DNA of 64,000 bases, taken from assembly GCA_030765055.1 (NCBI GenBank), contig CM060953.1, forward strand, positions 10,108,045 through 10,172,044. Reading direction: 5' to 3'. The position numbers were made by a program, and so were the translations under genes. This document shows, one piece after another, positions 28,549-40,980 of this stretch (positions are counted from its first letter, which is position 1; every line of letters begins with the position of its first letter). This DNA comes from Mantis religiosa (Eukaryota > Arthropoda > Insecta > Mantodea > Mantidae). Under the pieces are notes generated by a model. The model had not been told where the DNA came from and did no database searches. It saw nothing but the letters and a program-made list of their open reading frames with translations.

Positions 28549-31500
28549 CCGCATAGCACCCAGTACCGCAGAGTGCCCAGTACCGCATAGCGCCCAGTAC
28601 CGCACAGCGCCCGGTACCGCATAGCACCCAGTACTGCATAGCACCCAGTACCGCAGAGTGCCCAGTACCGCATTAGTACCCAGTACCGCATGGTGCCCAG
28701 TAATGCACAGTGCCCAGTACCGCAGAGTGCCTAGTACCGCATAGCGCCCAGTACCGCACAGCGCCCGGTACCGCATAGCACCCAGTACTGCATAGCACCC
28801 AGTACCGCACAGCGCCCGGTACCGCACAGCGCCCGGTACCGCACAGTGCCTAGTACCGCATAGCGCCCAGTACCGCACAGCGCCCGGTACCGCATAGCAC
28901 CCAGTACCGCATAGCACCCAGTACCGCACAGCGCCTAGTACCGCATAGCGCCCGGTACCGCATAGCACCCAGTACCGCATAGTACCCTGTAGTGCACAGC
29001 GCCCGGTACCGCACAGCGCCCGGTACCGCATAGCACCCAGTACCGCACAGCGCCTAGTACCGCACAGCGCCCGGTACCGCATAGCACCCAGTACCGCATA
29101 GCACCCAGTACCGCACAGCGCCCGGTACCGCATAGCACCCAGTACCGCATAGCACCCAGTACCGCACAGCGCCCGGTACCGCATAGCACCCAGTACCGCA
29201 TAGTACCCAGTAGTGCACAGCGCCCGGTACCGCACAGCGCCCGGTACCGCATAGCACCCAGTACTGCATAGCACCCAGTACCGCACAGCGCCCGGTACCG
29301 CACAGCGCCCGGTACCGCATAGCACCCAGTACCGCATAGCACCCAGTACCGCACAGCGCCCGGTACCGCATAGCACCCAGTACTGCATAGCACCCAGTAC
29401 CGCACAGCGCCCAGTACCGCACAGCGCCCGGTACCGCATAGCACCCAGTACCGCATAGCACCCAGTACCGCACAGCGCCCGGTACCGCATAGCACCCAGT
29501 ACCGCATAGTACCCAGTAGTGCACAGCGCCCGGTACCGCACAGCGCCCGGTACCGCATAGCACCCAGTACTGCATAGCACCCAGTACCGCACAGCGCCCG
29601 GTACCGCACAGCGCCCGGTACCGCATAGCACCCAGTACCGCAGAGTGCCTAGTACCGCATAGCACCCAGTACCGCAGAGTGCCTAGTACCACATAGCGCT
29701 CAGTACCGCACAGCGCCCGGTACCGCAGAGTGCCTAGTACCGCATAGCACCCAGTACCGCAGAGTGCCTAGTACCGCATAGTACCCAGTAGTGCACAGCG
29801 CCCGGTACCGCATAGCACCCAGTACCGCATAGCACCCAGTACCGCACAGCGCCCGGTACTGCACAGCGCCCGGTACCGCACAGCGCCCGGTACCGCATAG
29901 CACCCAGTACCGCAGAGTGCCTAGTACCGCATAGCACCCAGTACCGCAGAGTGCCTAGTACCGCATAGCACCCAGTAGTGCACAGCGCCCGGTACCGCAT
30001 AGCACCCAGTACCGCATAGCACCCAGTACCGCAGAGTGCCTAGTACCGCAGAGTGCCTAGTACCGCATAGTACCCAGTAGTGCACAGCGCCCGGTACCGC
30101 ATAGCACCCAGTACCGCACAGCGCCCGGTACCGCATAGCGCCCGGTACCGCATAGCACCCAGTACTGCATAGCACCCAGTACCGCATAGCACCCAGTACC
30201 GCACAGCGCCCGGTACCGCACAGCGCCCGGTACCGCATAGCACCCAGTACCGCATAGCACCCAGTACCGCACAGCGCCCGGTACCGCATAGCACCCAGTA
30301 CTGCATAGCACCCAGTACCGCACAGCGCCCAGTACCGCACAGCGCCCGGTACCGCATAGCACCCAGTACCGCATAGCACCCAGTACCGCACAGCGCCCGG
30401 TACCGCATAGCACCCAGTACCGCATAGTACCCAGTAGTGCACAGCGCCCGGTACCGCACAGCGCCCGGTACCGCACAGCGCCCGGTACCGCAGAGTGCCT
30501 AGTACCGCATAGCGCCCGGTACCGCATAGCACCCAGTACCGCATAGCACCCAGTACCGCATAGCACCCAGTACCGCACAGCGCCCGGTACCGCACAGCGC
30601 CCGGTACTGCACAGCGCCCGGTACCGCAGAGTGCCTAGTACCGCATAGCGCCCGGTACCGCATAGCACCCAGTACCGCATAGCACCCAGTACCGCATAGC
30701 ACCCAGTACCGCACAGCGCCCGGTACCGCAGAGTGCCTAGTACCGCATAGCGCCCGGTACCGCATAGCACCCAGTACCGCATAGCACCCAGTACCGCATA
30801 GCACCCAGTACCGCACAGCGCCCGGTACCGCAGAGTGCCTAGTACCGCATAGCACCCAGTACCGCACAGCACCCAGTACCGCATAGCACCCAGTACCGCA
30901 TAGCACCCAGTACCGCACAGCGCCCGGTACTGCACAGCGCCCGGTACCGCAGAGTGCCTAGTACCGCATAGCGCCCGGTACCGCATAGCACCCAGTACCG
31001 CATAGCACCCAGTACCGCATAGCACCCAGTACCGCACAGCGCCCGGTACCGCAGAGTGCCTAGTACCGCACAGCGCCCGGTACCGCATAGCACCCAGTAC
31101 CGCATAGCACCCAGTACCGCACAGCGCCCGGTACTGCATAGCACCCAGTACCGCATAGCACCCAGTACCGCACAGCGCCCGGTACCGCAGAGTGCCTAGT
31201 ACCGCATAGCACCCAGTACCGCACAGCGCCCGGTACCGCAGAGTGCCTAGTACCGCAGAGTGCCTAGTACCGCAGAGTGCCTAGTACCGCATAGCGCCCG
31301 GTACCGCACAGCGCCCAGTACCGCACAGCGCCCGGTACCGCATAGCACCCAGTACCGCACAGCGCCCGGTACCGCAGAGTGCCTAGTACCGCAGAGTGCC
31401 TAGTACCGCATAGCGCCCGGTACCGCACAGCGCCCAGTACCGCACAGCGCCCGGTACCGCATAGCACCCAGTACCGCACAGCGCCCGGTACCGCATAGCA

Positions 31501-32089
31501 CCCAGTACCGCAGAGTGCCTAGTACCGCATAGCGCCCAGTACCGCACAGCGCCCGGTACCGCATAGCACCCAGTACCGCAGAGTGCCTAGTACCGCATAG
31601 CGCCCAGTACCGCACAGCGCCCGGTACCGCAGAGTGCCTAGTACCGCATAGCGCCCGGTACCGCACAGCGCCCGGTACCGCACAGCGCCCGGTACCGCAT
31701 AGCACCCAGTACCGCATAGCACCCAGTACCGCAGAGTGCCTAGTACCGCATAGCGCCCAGTACCGCACAGCGCCCGGTACCGCATAGCACCCAGTACTGC
31801 ATAGCACCCAGTACCGCAGAGTGCCCAGTACCGCATAGTACCCAGTACCGCATAGTGCCCAGTAATGCACAGTGCCCAGTACCGCAGAGTGCCTAGTACC
31901 GCATAGCGCCCAGTACCGCACAGCGCCCGGTACCGCATAGCACCCAGTTCTGCATAGCACCCAGTACCGCACAGCGCCCGGTACCGCACAGCGCGCGGTA
32001 CCGCAGAGCGCCCGGTACCGCATAGCACCCAGTACTGCATAGCGCCCAGTACCGCATAGCGCCCAGTACCGCACAGCGCCCGTTACCGC
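28549..32089. repeat. Satellite block C, copy 2
   Basis: Counterpart of 24060-27600. Carries the shared GCATTAG scar at about 28670. Just past its end, at about 32104, a T is missing (GCATAGGCCC in place of GCATAGTGCCC), which copy 1 does not have. Confidence 0.8.
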
Positions 32090-32480
32090 ATAGCACCCAG
32101 TACTGCATAGGCCCAGTAATGCACAGTGCCCAGTACCGCAGAGTGCCTAGTACCGCATAGCGCCCAGTACCGCACAGCGCCCGGTACCGCATAGCACCCA
32201 GTACTGCATAGCACCCAGTACCGCATAGCGCCCAGTACCGCACAGCGCCCGGTACCGCATAGCACCCAGTACTGCATAGCACCCAGTACCGCATAGCGCC
32301 CAGTACCGCATAGCGCCCAGTACCGCACAGCGCCCGGTACCGCATAGCACCCAGTACTGCATAGCGCCCAGTACCGCATAGCGCCCAGTACCGCACAGCG
32401 CCCGGTACCGCATAGTACCCAGTACCGCATAGTGCCCAGTAATGCACAGTGCCCAGTACCGCAGAGTGCCTAGTACCGCA
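31100..32480. repeat. Satellite block D, copy 1
   Basis: Recurs at about 33257-34637 with a shift of 2,157 bp. Both copies share the deletion form GCATAGGCCC (about 32104 and 34262), so the deletion came before this duplication. Confidence 0.8.
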
Positions 32481-33256
32481 TAGCGCCCAGTACCGCACAG
32501 CGCCCGGTACCGCATAGCACCCAGTACCGCATAGCACCCAGTACCGCACAGCGCCCGGTACCGCATAGCACCCAGTACCGCATAGTACCCAGTAGTGCAC
32601 AGCGCCCGGTACCGCACAGCGCCCGGTACCGCACAGCGCCCGGTACCGCAGAGTGCCTAGTACCGCATAGCGCCCGGTACCGCATAGCACCCAGTACCGC
32701 ATAGCACCCAGTACCGCATAGCACCCAGTACCGCACAGCGCCCGGTACCGCACAGCGCCCGATACTGCACAGCGCCCGGTACCGCAGAGTGCCTAGTACC
32801 GCATAGCGCCCGGTACCGCATAGCACCCAGTACCGCATAGCACCCAGTACCGCATAGCACCCAGTACCGCACAGCGCCCGGTACCGCAGAGTGCCTAGTA
32901 CCGCATAGCGCCCGGTACCGCATAGCACCCAGTACCGCATAGCACCCAGTACCGCATAGCACCCAGTACCGCACAGCGCCCGGTACCGCAGAGTGCCTAG
33001 TACCGCATAGCACCCAGTACCGCACAGCACCCAGTACCGCATAGCACCCAGTACCGCATAGCACCCAGTACCGCACAGCGCCCGGTACTGCACAGCGCCC
33101 GGTACCGCAGAGTGCCTAGTACCGCATAGCGCCCGGTACCGCATAGCACCCAGTACCGCATAGCACCCAGTACCGCATAGCACCCAGTACCGCACAAGCC
33201 CGGTACCGCAGAGTGCCTAGTACCGCACAGCGCCCGGTACCGCATAGCACCCAGTA

Positions 33257-34637
33257 CCGCATAGCACCCAGTACCGCACAGCGCCCGGTACTGCATAGCA
33301 CCCAGTACCGCATAGCACCCAGTACCGCACAGCGCCCGGTACCGCAGAGTGCCTAGTACCGCATAGCACCCAGTACCGCACAGCGCCCGGTACCGCAGAG
33401 TGCCTAGTACCGCAGAGTGCCTAGTACCGCAGAGTGCCTAGTACCGCATAGCGCCCGGTACCGCACAGCGCCCAGTACCGCACAGCGCCCGGTACCGCAT
33501 AGCACCCAGTACCGCACAGCGCCCGGTACCGCAGAGTGCCTAGTACCGCAGAGTGCCTAGTACCGCATAGCGCCCGGTACCGCACAGCGCCCAGTACCGC
33601 ACAGCGCCCGGTACCGCATAGCACCCAGTACCGCACAGCGCCCGGTACCGCATAGCACCCAGTACCGCAGAGTGCCTAGTACCGCATAGCGCCCAGTACC
33701 GCACAGCGCCCGGTACCGCATAGCACCCAGTACCGCAGAGTGCCTAGTACCGCATAGCGCCCAGTACCGCACAGCGCCCGGTACCGCAGAGTGCCTAGTA
33801 CCGCATAGCGCCCGGTACCGCACAGCGCCCGGTACCGCACAGCGCCCGGTACCGCATAGCACCCAGTACCGCATAGCACCCAGTACCGCAGAGTGCCTAG
33901 TACCGCATAGCGCCCAGTACCGCACAGCGCCCGGTACCGCATAGCACCCAGTACTGCATAGCACCCAGTACCGCAGAGTGCCCAGTACCGCATAGTACCC
34001 AGTACCGCATAGTGCCCAGTAATGCACAGTGCCCAGTACCGCAGAGTGCCTAGTACCGCATAGCGCCCAGTACCGCACAGCGCCCGGTACCGCATAGCAC
34101 CCAGTTCTGCATAGCACCCAGTACCGCACAGCGCCCGGTACCGCACAGCGCGCGGTACCGCAGAGCGCCCGGTACCGCATAGCACCCAGTACTGCATAGC
34201 GCCCAGTACCGCATAGCGCCCAGTACCGCACAGCGCCCGTTACCGCATAGCACCCAGTACTGCATAGGCCCAGTAATGCACAGTGCCCAGTACCGCAGAG
34301 TGCCTAGTACCGCATAGCGCCCAGTACCGCACAGCGCCCGGTACCGCATAGCACCCAGTACTGCATAGCACCCAGTACCGCATAGCGCCCAGTACCGCAC
34401 AGCGCCCGGTACCGCATAGCACCCAGTACTGCATAGCACCCAGTACCGCATAGCGCCCAGTACCGCATAGCGCCCAGTACCGCACAGCGCCCGGTACCGC
34501 ATAGCACCCAGTACTGCATAGCGCCCAGTACCGCATAGCGCCCAGTACCGCACAGCGCCCGGTACCGCATAGTACCCAGTACCGCATAGTGCCCAGTAAT
34601 GCACAGTGCCCAGTACCGCAGAGTGCCTAGTACCGCA
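33257..34637. repeat. Satellite block D, copy 2
   Basis: Counterpart of 31100-32480. The upstream flank differs by a two-base loss (GCACAAGCCC at about 33193). Confidence 0.8.
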
Positions 34638-36755
34638 TAGCGCCCAGTACCGCACAGCGCCCGGTACCGCATAGCACCCAGTACTGCATAGCACCCAGTA
34701 CCGCACAGCGCCCGGTACCGCATAGCACCCAGTACTGCATAGCGCCCAGTACCGCATAGCGCCCAGTACCGCAGAGTGCCCAGTACCGCATAGTACCCAG
34801 TACCGCATAGTGCCCAGTAATGCACAGTGCCCAGTACCGCAGAGTGCCTAGTACCGCATAGCGCCCAGTACCGCACAGCGCCCGGTACCGCAAAGCACCC
34901 AGTACTGCATAGCACCCAGTACCGCACAGCGCCCGGTACCGCACAGCGCCCGGTACCGCAGAGTGCCTAGTACCGCATAGCGCCCGGTACCGCACAGCGC
35001 CCGGTACCGCACAGCGCCCGGTACCGCACAGCGCCCGGTACCGCATAGCGCCCGGTACCGCACAGCGCCCGGTACCGCATAGCACCCAGTACCGCACAGC
35101 GCCCGGTACCGCAGAGTGCCTAGTACCGCATAGCACCCAGTACCGCACAGCGCCCGGTACCGCATAGCACCCAGTACCGCACAGCGCCCGGTACCGCATA
35201 GCACCCAGTACCGCATAGCACCCAGTACCGCAGAGTGCCCAGTACCGCATAGCGCCCAGTACCGCACAGCGCCCGGTACCGCATAGCACCCAGTACTGCA
35301 TAGCACCCAGTACCGCAGAGTGCCCAGTACCGCATTAGTACCCAGTACCGCATAGTGCCCAGTAATGCACAGTGCCCAGTACCGCAGAGTGCCTAGTACC
35401 GCATAGCGCCCAGTACCGCACAGCGCCCGGTACCGCATAGCACCCAGTACTGCATAGCACCCAGTACCGCACAGCGCCCGGTACCGCACAGCGCCCGGTA
35501 CCGCAGAGTGCCTAGTACCGCATAGCGCCCAGTACCGCACAGCGCCCGGTACCGCATAGCACCCAGTACCGCATAGCACCCAGTACCGCACAGCGCCTAG
35601 TACCGCATAGCACCCAGTACCGCATAGCACCCAGTACCGCACAGCGCCCGGTACCGCATAGCACCCAGTACCGCATAGTACCCAGTAGTGCACAGCGCCC
35701 GGTACCGCACAGCGCCCGGTACCGCATAGCACCCAGTACTGCATAGCACCCAGTACCGCACAGCGCCCGGTACCGCACAGCGCCCGGTACCGCATAGCAC
35801 CCAGTACCGCATAGCACCCAGTACCGCACAGCGCCCGGTACCGCATAGCACCCAGTACTGCATAGCACCCAGTACCGCACAGCGCCCAGTACCGCACAGC
35901 GCCCGGGACCGCATAGCACCCAGTACCGCATAGCACCCAGTACCGCACAGCGCCCGGTACCGCATAGCACCCAGTACCGCATAGTACCCAGTAGTGCACA
36001 GCGCCCGGTACCGCACAGCGCCCGGTACCGCATAGCACCCAGTACTGCATAGCACCCAGTACCGCACAGCGCCCGGTACCGCACAGCGCCCGGTACCGCA
36101 TAGCACCCAGTACCGCAGAGTGCCTAGTACCGCATAGCACCCAGTACCGCAGAGTGCCTAGTACCACATAGCGCTCAGTACCGCACAGCGCCCGGTACCG
36201 CAGAGTGCCTAGTACCGCATAGCACCCAGTACCGCAGAGTGCCTAGTACCGCATAGTACCCAGTAGTGCACAGCGCCCGGTACCGCATAGCACCCAGTAC
36301 CGCATAGCACCCAGTACCGCACAGCGCCCGGTACTGCACAGCGCCCGGTACCGCACAGCGCCCGGTACCGCATAGCACCCAGTACCGCAGAGTGCCTAGT
36401 ACCGCATAGCACCCAGTACCGCAGAGTGCCTAGTACCGCATAGCACCCAGTAGTGCACAGCGCCCGGTACCGCATAGCACCCAGTACCGCATAGCACCCA
36501 GTACCGCAGAGTGCCTAGTACCGCAGAGTGCCTAGTACCGCATAGTACCCAGTAGTGCACAGCGCCCGGTACCGCATAGCACCCAGTACCGCACAGCGCC
36601 CGGTACCGCATAGCGCCCGGTACCGCATAGCACCCAGTACTGCATAGCACCCAGTACCGCATAGCACCCAGTACCGCACAGCGCCCGGTACCGCACAGCG
36701 CCCGGTACCGCATAGCACCCAGTACTGCATAGCACCCAGTACCGCACAGCGCCCG

Positions 36756-37010
36756 GTACCGCATAGCACCCAGTACCGCATAGCACCCAGTACTGCATAG
36801 CACCCAGTACCGCATAGCACCCAGTACTGCATAGCACCCAGTACCGCATAGCACCCAGTACCGCATAGCACCCAGTACCGCATAGCACCCAGTACTGCAT
36901 AGCACCCAGTACCGCATAGCACCCAGTACCGCATAGCACCCAGTACTGCATAGCACCCAGTACCGCATAGCACCCAGTACCGCATAGCACCCAGTACCGC
37001 ATAGCACCCA
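36756..37010. repeat. Homogeneous run of 15 CATAGCACCC monomers
   Basis: Fifteen successive monomers all have the form GTAC(C/T)GCATAGCACCCA, differing only by C or T at position 5. Elsewhere the classes are mixed, so this looks like a recent local expansion of a single class. Confidence 0.9.
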
Positions 37011-38778
37011 GTACCGCACAGCGCCCGGTACCGCACAGCGCCCGGTACCGCATAGCACCCAGTACTGCATAGCACCCAGTACCGCACAGCGCCCGGTACC
37101 GCATAGCACCCAGTACCGCATAGCACCCAGTACCGCAGAGTGCCCAGTACCGCACAGCGCCCGGTACCGCATAGCACCCAGTACCGCATAGCACCCAGTA
37201 CCGCACAGCGCCCGGTACCGCATAGCACCCAGTACCGCATAGCACCCAGTACCGCATAGCACCCAGTACCGCAGAGTGCCCAGTACCGCACAGCACCCAG
37301 TACCGCACAGCGCCCGGTACCGCATAGCGCCCAGTACCGCACAGCGCCCGGTACCGCATAGCACCCAGTACTGCATAGCACCCAGTACCGCACAGTGCCC
37401 AGTACCGCATAGTACCCAGTACCGCAGAGTGCCTAGTACTGCATAGCACCCGGTACCGCACAGCGCTCGGTACCGCATAGCACCCAGTACCGCACAGCAC
37501 CCAGTACCGCATAGCACCCAGTACTGCACAGTGCCCAGTACCGCATAGTACCCAGTACCGCACAGCGCCCGGTACCGCATAGCACCCAGTACAGCATAGC
37601 ACCCAGTACTGCACAGTGCCCAGTACCGCAGAGTGCCCAGTACCGCACAGCGCCCGGTACCGCATAATACCCAGTACCGCACAGCACCCAGTACCGCATA
37701 GCACCCAGTACCGCACAGCACCCAGTACCGCATAGCACCCAGTACCGCATAGCGCCCGGTACCGCATAGCACCCAGTACTGCATAGCACCCAGTACCGCA
37801 CAGTGCCCAGTACCGCATAGTACCCAGTACCGCACAGCACCCAGTACCGCATAGCACCCAGTACTGCACAGTGCCCAGTACCGCATAGTACCCAGTACCG
37901 CAGAGTGCCTAGTACCGCATAGCACCCAGTACTGCATAGCACCCAGTACCGCACAGCGCCCGGTACCGCATAGCACCCAGTACCGCACAGCACCCAGTAC
38001 CGCATAGCACCCAGTACTGCATAGCACCCAGTACCGCACAGTGCCCAGTACCGCATAGTACCCAGTACCGCAGAGTGCCTAGTACCGCATAGCGCCCAGT
38101 ACCGCATAGCACCCAGTACCGCACAGCACCCAGTACTGCATAGCACCCAGTACCGCACAGTGCCCAGTACCGCATAGTACCCAGTACCGCAGAGTGCCCA
38201 GTACTGCATAGCACCCGGTACCGCATAGCACCCAGTACCGCACAGCGCCCAGTACCGCATAGTACCCAGTACCGCATAGCGCCCGGTACCGCAGAGTGCC
38301 TAGTACCGCATAGCGCCCAGTACTGCATAGCACCCGGTACCGCATAGCACCCAGTACCGCATAGCGCCCGGTACCGCATAGCGCCCAGTACCGCATAGCA
38401 CCCAGTACCGCATAGCGCCCAGTACCGCACAGCACCCAGTACCGCACAGCGCCCGGTACCGCAGAGTGCCTAGTACCGCATAGCGCCCAGTACCGCACAG
38501 CGCCCGGTACCGCATAGCACCCAGTACCGCACAGCACCCAGTACCGCATAGTACCCAGTACCGCATAGCGCCCGGTACCGCAGAGTGCCTAGTACCGCAT
38601 AGCACCCGGTACCGCACAGCACCCAGTACCGCATAGTACCCAGTACCGCACAGCGCCCGGTACCGCATAGCGCCCAGTACCGCATAGCACCCAGTACCGC
38701 ACAGCACCCAGTACCGCACAGCACCCAGTACCGCAGAGTGCCTAGTACCGCATAGCGCCCAGTACCGCACAGCGCCCG

Positions 38779-39280
38779 GTACCGCATAGCACCCAGTACC
38801 GCAGAGTGCCTAGTACCGCATAGCACCCAGTACCGCAGAGTGCCTAGTACCGCATAGCACCCAGTACCGCATAGTGCCTAGTACCGCATAGCACCCAGTA
38901 CCGCAGAGTGCCTAGTACCGCATAGCACCCAGTACCGCAGAGTGCCTAGTACCGCATAGCACCCAGTACCGCAGAGTGCCTAGTACCGCATAGCACCCAG
39001 TACCGAAGAGTGCCTAGTACCGCATAGCACCCAGTACCGCAGAGTGCCTAGTACCGCATAGCACCCAGTACCGCAGAGTGCCTAGTACCGCACAGCGCCC
39101 GGTACCGCAGAGTGCCTAGTACCGCATAGCACCCAGTACCGCAGAGTGCCTAGTACCGCATAGCACCCAGTACCGCATAGTGCCTAGTACCGCATAGCAC
39201 CCAGTACCGCAGAGTGCCTAGTACCGCATAGCACCCAGTACCGCAGAGTGCCTAGTACCGCATAGCACCCAGTACCGCAC
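38779..39280. repeat. 34-bp dimeric higher-order repeat within the satellite
   Basis: Two monomer classes alternate almost strictly: GTACCGCAGAGTGCCTA and GTACCGCATAGCACCCA. The unit is a 34-bp dimer repeated about 14 times, with a few interruptions (CGAAGAG near 39003, a GCACAGCGCCCG monomer near 39088). Confidence 0.9.
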
Positions 39281-40559
39281 AGCGCCCGGTACCGCAGAGT
39301 GCCTAGTACCGCATAGCGCCCAGTACCGCACAGCGCCCGGTACCGCATAGCACCCAGTACCGCACAGCACCCAGTACCGCATAGTACCCAGTACCGCATA
39401 GCACCCAGTACCGCACAGCGCCCGGTACCGCAGAGTGCCTAGTACCGCACAGCGCCCGGTACCGCAGAGTGCCCAGTACCGCACAGCGCCCGGTACCGCA
39501 TAGCACCCAGTACCGCATAGCACCCAGTACCGCACAGCACCCAGTACCGCACAGCACCCAGTACCGCAGAGTGCCTAGTACCGCATAGCACCCAGTACCG
39601 CACAGCACCCAGTACCGCACAGCGCCCGGTACCGCATAGCACCCAGTACCGCACAGCACCCAGTACCGCAGAGTGCCTAGTACCGCATAGCACCCAGTAC
39701 CGCACAGCGCCCAGTACCGCACAGCGCCCGGTACCGCATAGCACCCAGTACCGCACAGCGCCCGGTACCGCATAGTGCCTAGTACCGCATAGCACCCAGT
39801 ACCGCACAGCACCCAGTACCGCAGAGTGCCTAGTACCGCATAGCACCCAGTACCGCATAGCACCCAGTACCGCAGAGTGCCTAGTACCGCATAGCGCTCA
39901 GTACCGCACAGCGCCCGGTACCGCAGAGTGCCTAGTACCGCATAGCGCCCAGTACCGCACAGCGCCCGGTACCGCATAGCACCCAGTACCGCATAGCACC
40001 CAGTACCGCAGAGTGCCTAGTACCGCATAGCGCCCAGTACCGCATAGCACCCAGTACCGCAGAGTGCCTAGTACCGCATAGCGCCCGGTACCGCACAGCG
40101 CCCGGTACCGCAGAGTGCCTAGTACCTCATAGCGCCCAGTACCGCACAGCACCCAGTACCGCATAGCGCCCAGTACCGCACAGCGCCCGGTACCGCATAG
40201 CACCCAGTACCGCACAGCGCCCGGTACCGCATAGCGCCCGGTACCGCACAGCGCCCGGTACCGCAGAGTGCCTAGTACCGCACAGCGCCCGGTACCGCAC
40301 AGCACCCAGTACCGCATAGCGCCCAGTACCGCACAGCGCCCGGTACCGCATAGCACCCAGTACTGCATAGCACCCAGTACCGCACAGCGCCCGGTACCGC
40401 ACAGCGCCCGGTACCGCATAGCACCCAGTACTGCATAGCACCCAGTACCGCATAGTACCCAGTACCGCATAGTGCCCGGTACCGCACAGCGCCCGGTACT
40501 GCATAGCACCCAGTACCGCACAGTGCCCAGTACCGCATAGTACCCAGTACCGCATAGTG

Positions 40560-40980
40560 CCCAGTAATGCACAGTGCCCAGTAGCGCATAGTGCCCAGTA
40601 GCACAAAGCGCCCAGTACTGCATAGTGCCCAGCACCGCACAGCCCAGTACCGCATAGCGCCCATTACCGCATAGTGCCCAGTAGCCCACAGCGCCCAGTA
40701 CTGCATAGTGCCCAGTACCGCAGAGTGCCCAGTACCTCAGAGTGCCCAGTACCGCATAGCGTCCAGTACCGCACAGTGCCCAGTACCGCATAGCGCCCAT
40801 TACCGCATAGCGCCCAGTAGCGCACAACGCCCAGTACTGCATAGTGCCCAGTACCGCAGAGTGCCCAGTACCTCAGAGTGCCCAGTACCGCATAGCGTCC
40901 AGTACCGCACAGAGCCCAATACCGCATAGCGCCCTGTATCGCACAGCGCCCAGTACCGCATAGTGCCCAGTACCGCACGG
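40560..40980. repeat. Degenerate right edge of the 17-bp satellite
   Basis: Monomers here are more diverged (GTAGCGCA, GTAGCACA, GTACCTCA, CCCATTACC, GCGTCC). An eight-monomer block of 136 bp is present twice, anchored by CCATTACC at 40661 and 40797. The last recognisable monomers end at about 40980. Diverged edges are what unequal exchange predicts for a satellite. Confidence 0.9.

Larger units (their letters stand above)
1..40980. repeat. 17-bp satellite array, about 2,400 monomers
   Basis: The whole interval is a head-to-tail array of a 17-bp monomer. The main classes are GTACCGCACAGCGCCCG, GTACCGCATAGCACCCA, GTACCGCAGAGTGCCTA and GTACCGCATAGCGCCCA, with rarer forms starting GTACTGCA, GTAGTGCA or GTAATGCA. 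Nearly every monomer carries GTAC (an RsaI site), and monomers ending in G create GGTACC (KpnI) within the 8-bp palindrome CGGTACCG. The plus strand is C-rich and the minus strand G-rich. The array runs off the left edge, so its true length is unknown. Order of classes is not random: kilobase-scale blocks recur. Function is unknown; heterochromatin is an inference. Confidence 0.98.

Noticed and set aside
134..40842. Dozens of long minus-strand open frames with a 17-residue repeat (for example 28186-29631 and 36396-38039) as a gene family
   Set aside because: The same peptide appears in all three frames because the DNA period is 17 and stops come only from one monomer class. There is no start context, no codon bias and no domain.
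1..40980. CRISPR array
   Set aside because: The repeats are contiguous 17-mers with no unique spacers, and the setting is a eukaryotic genome.
1..40980. Telomeric repeat
   Set aside because: The period is 17 bp and TTAGG-type or other known telomere motifs are absent; the array ends in a transposon-rich region.
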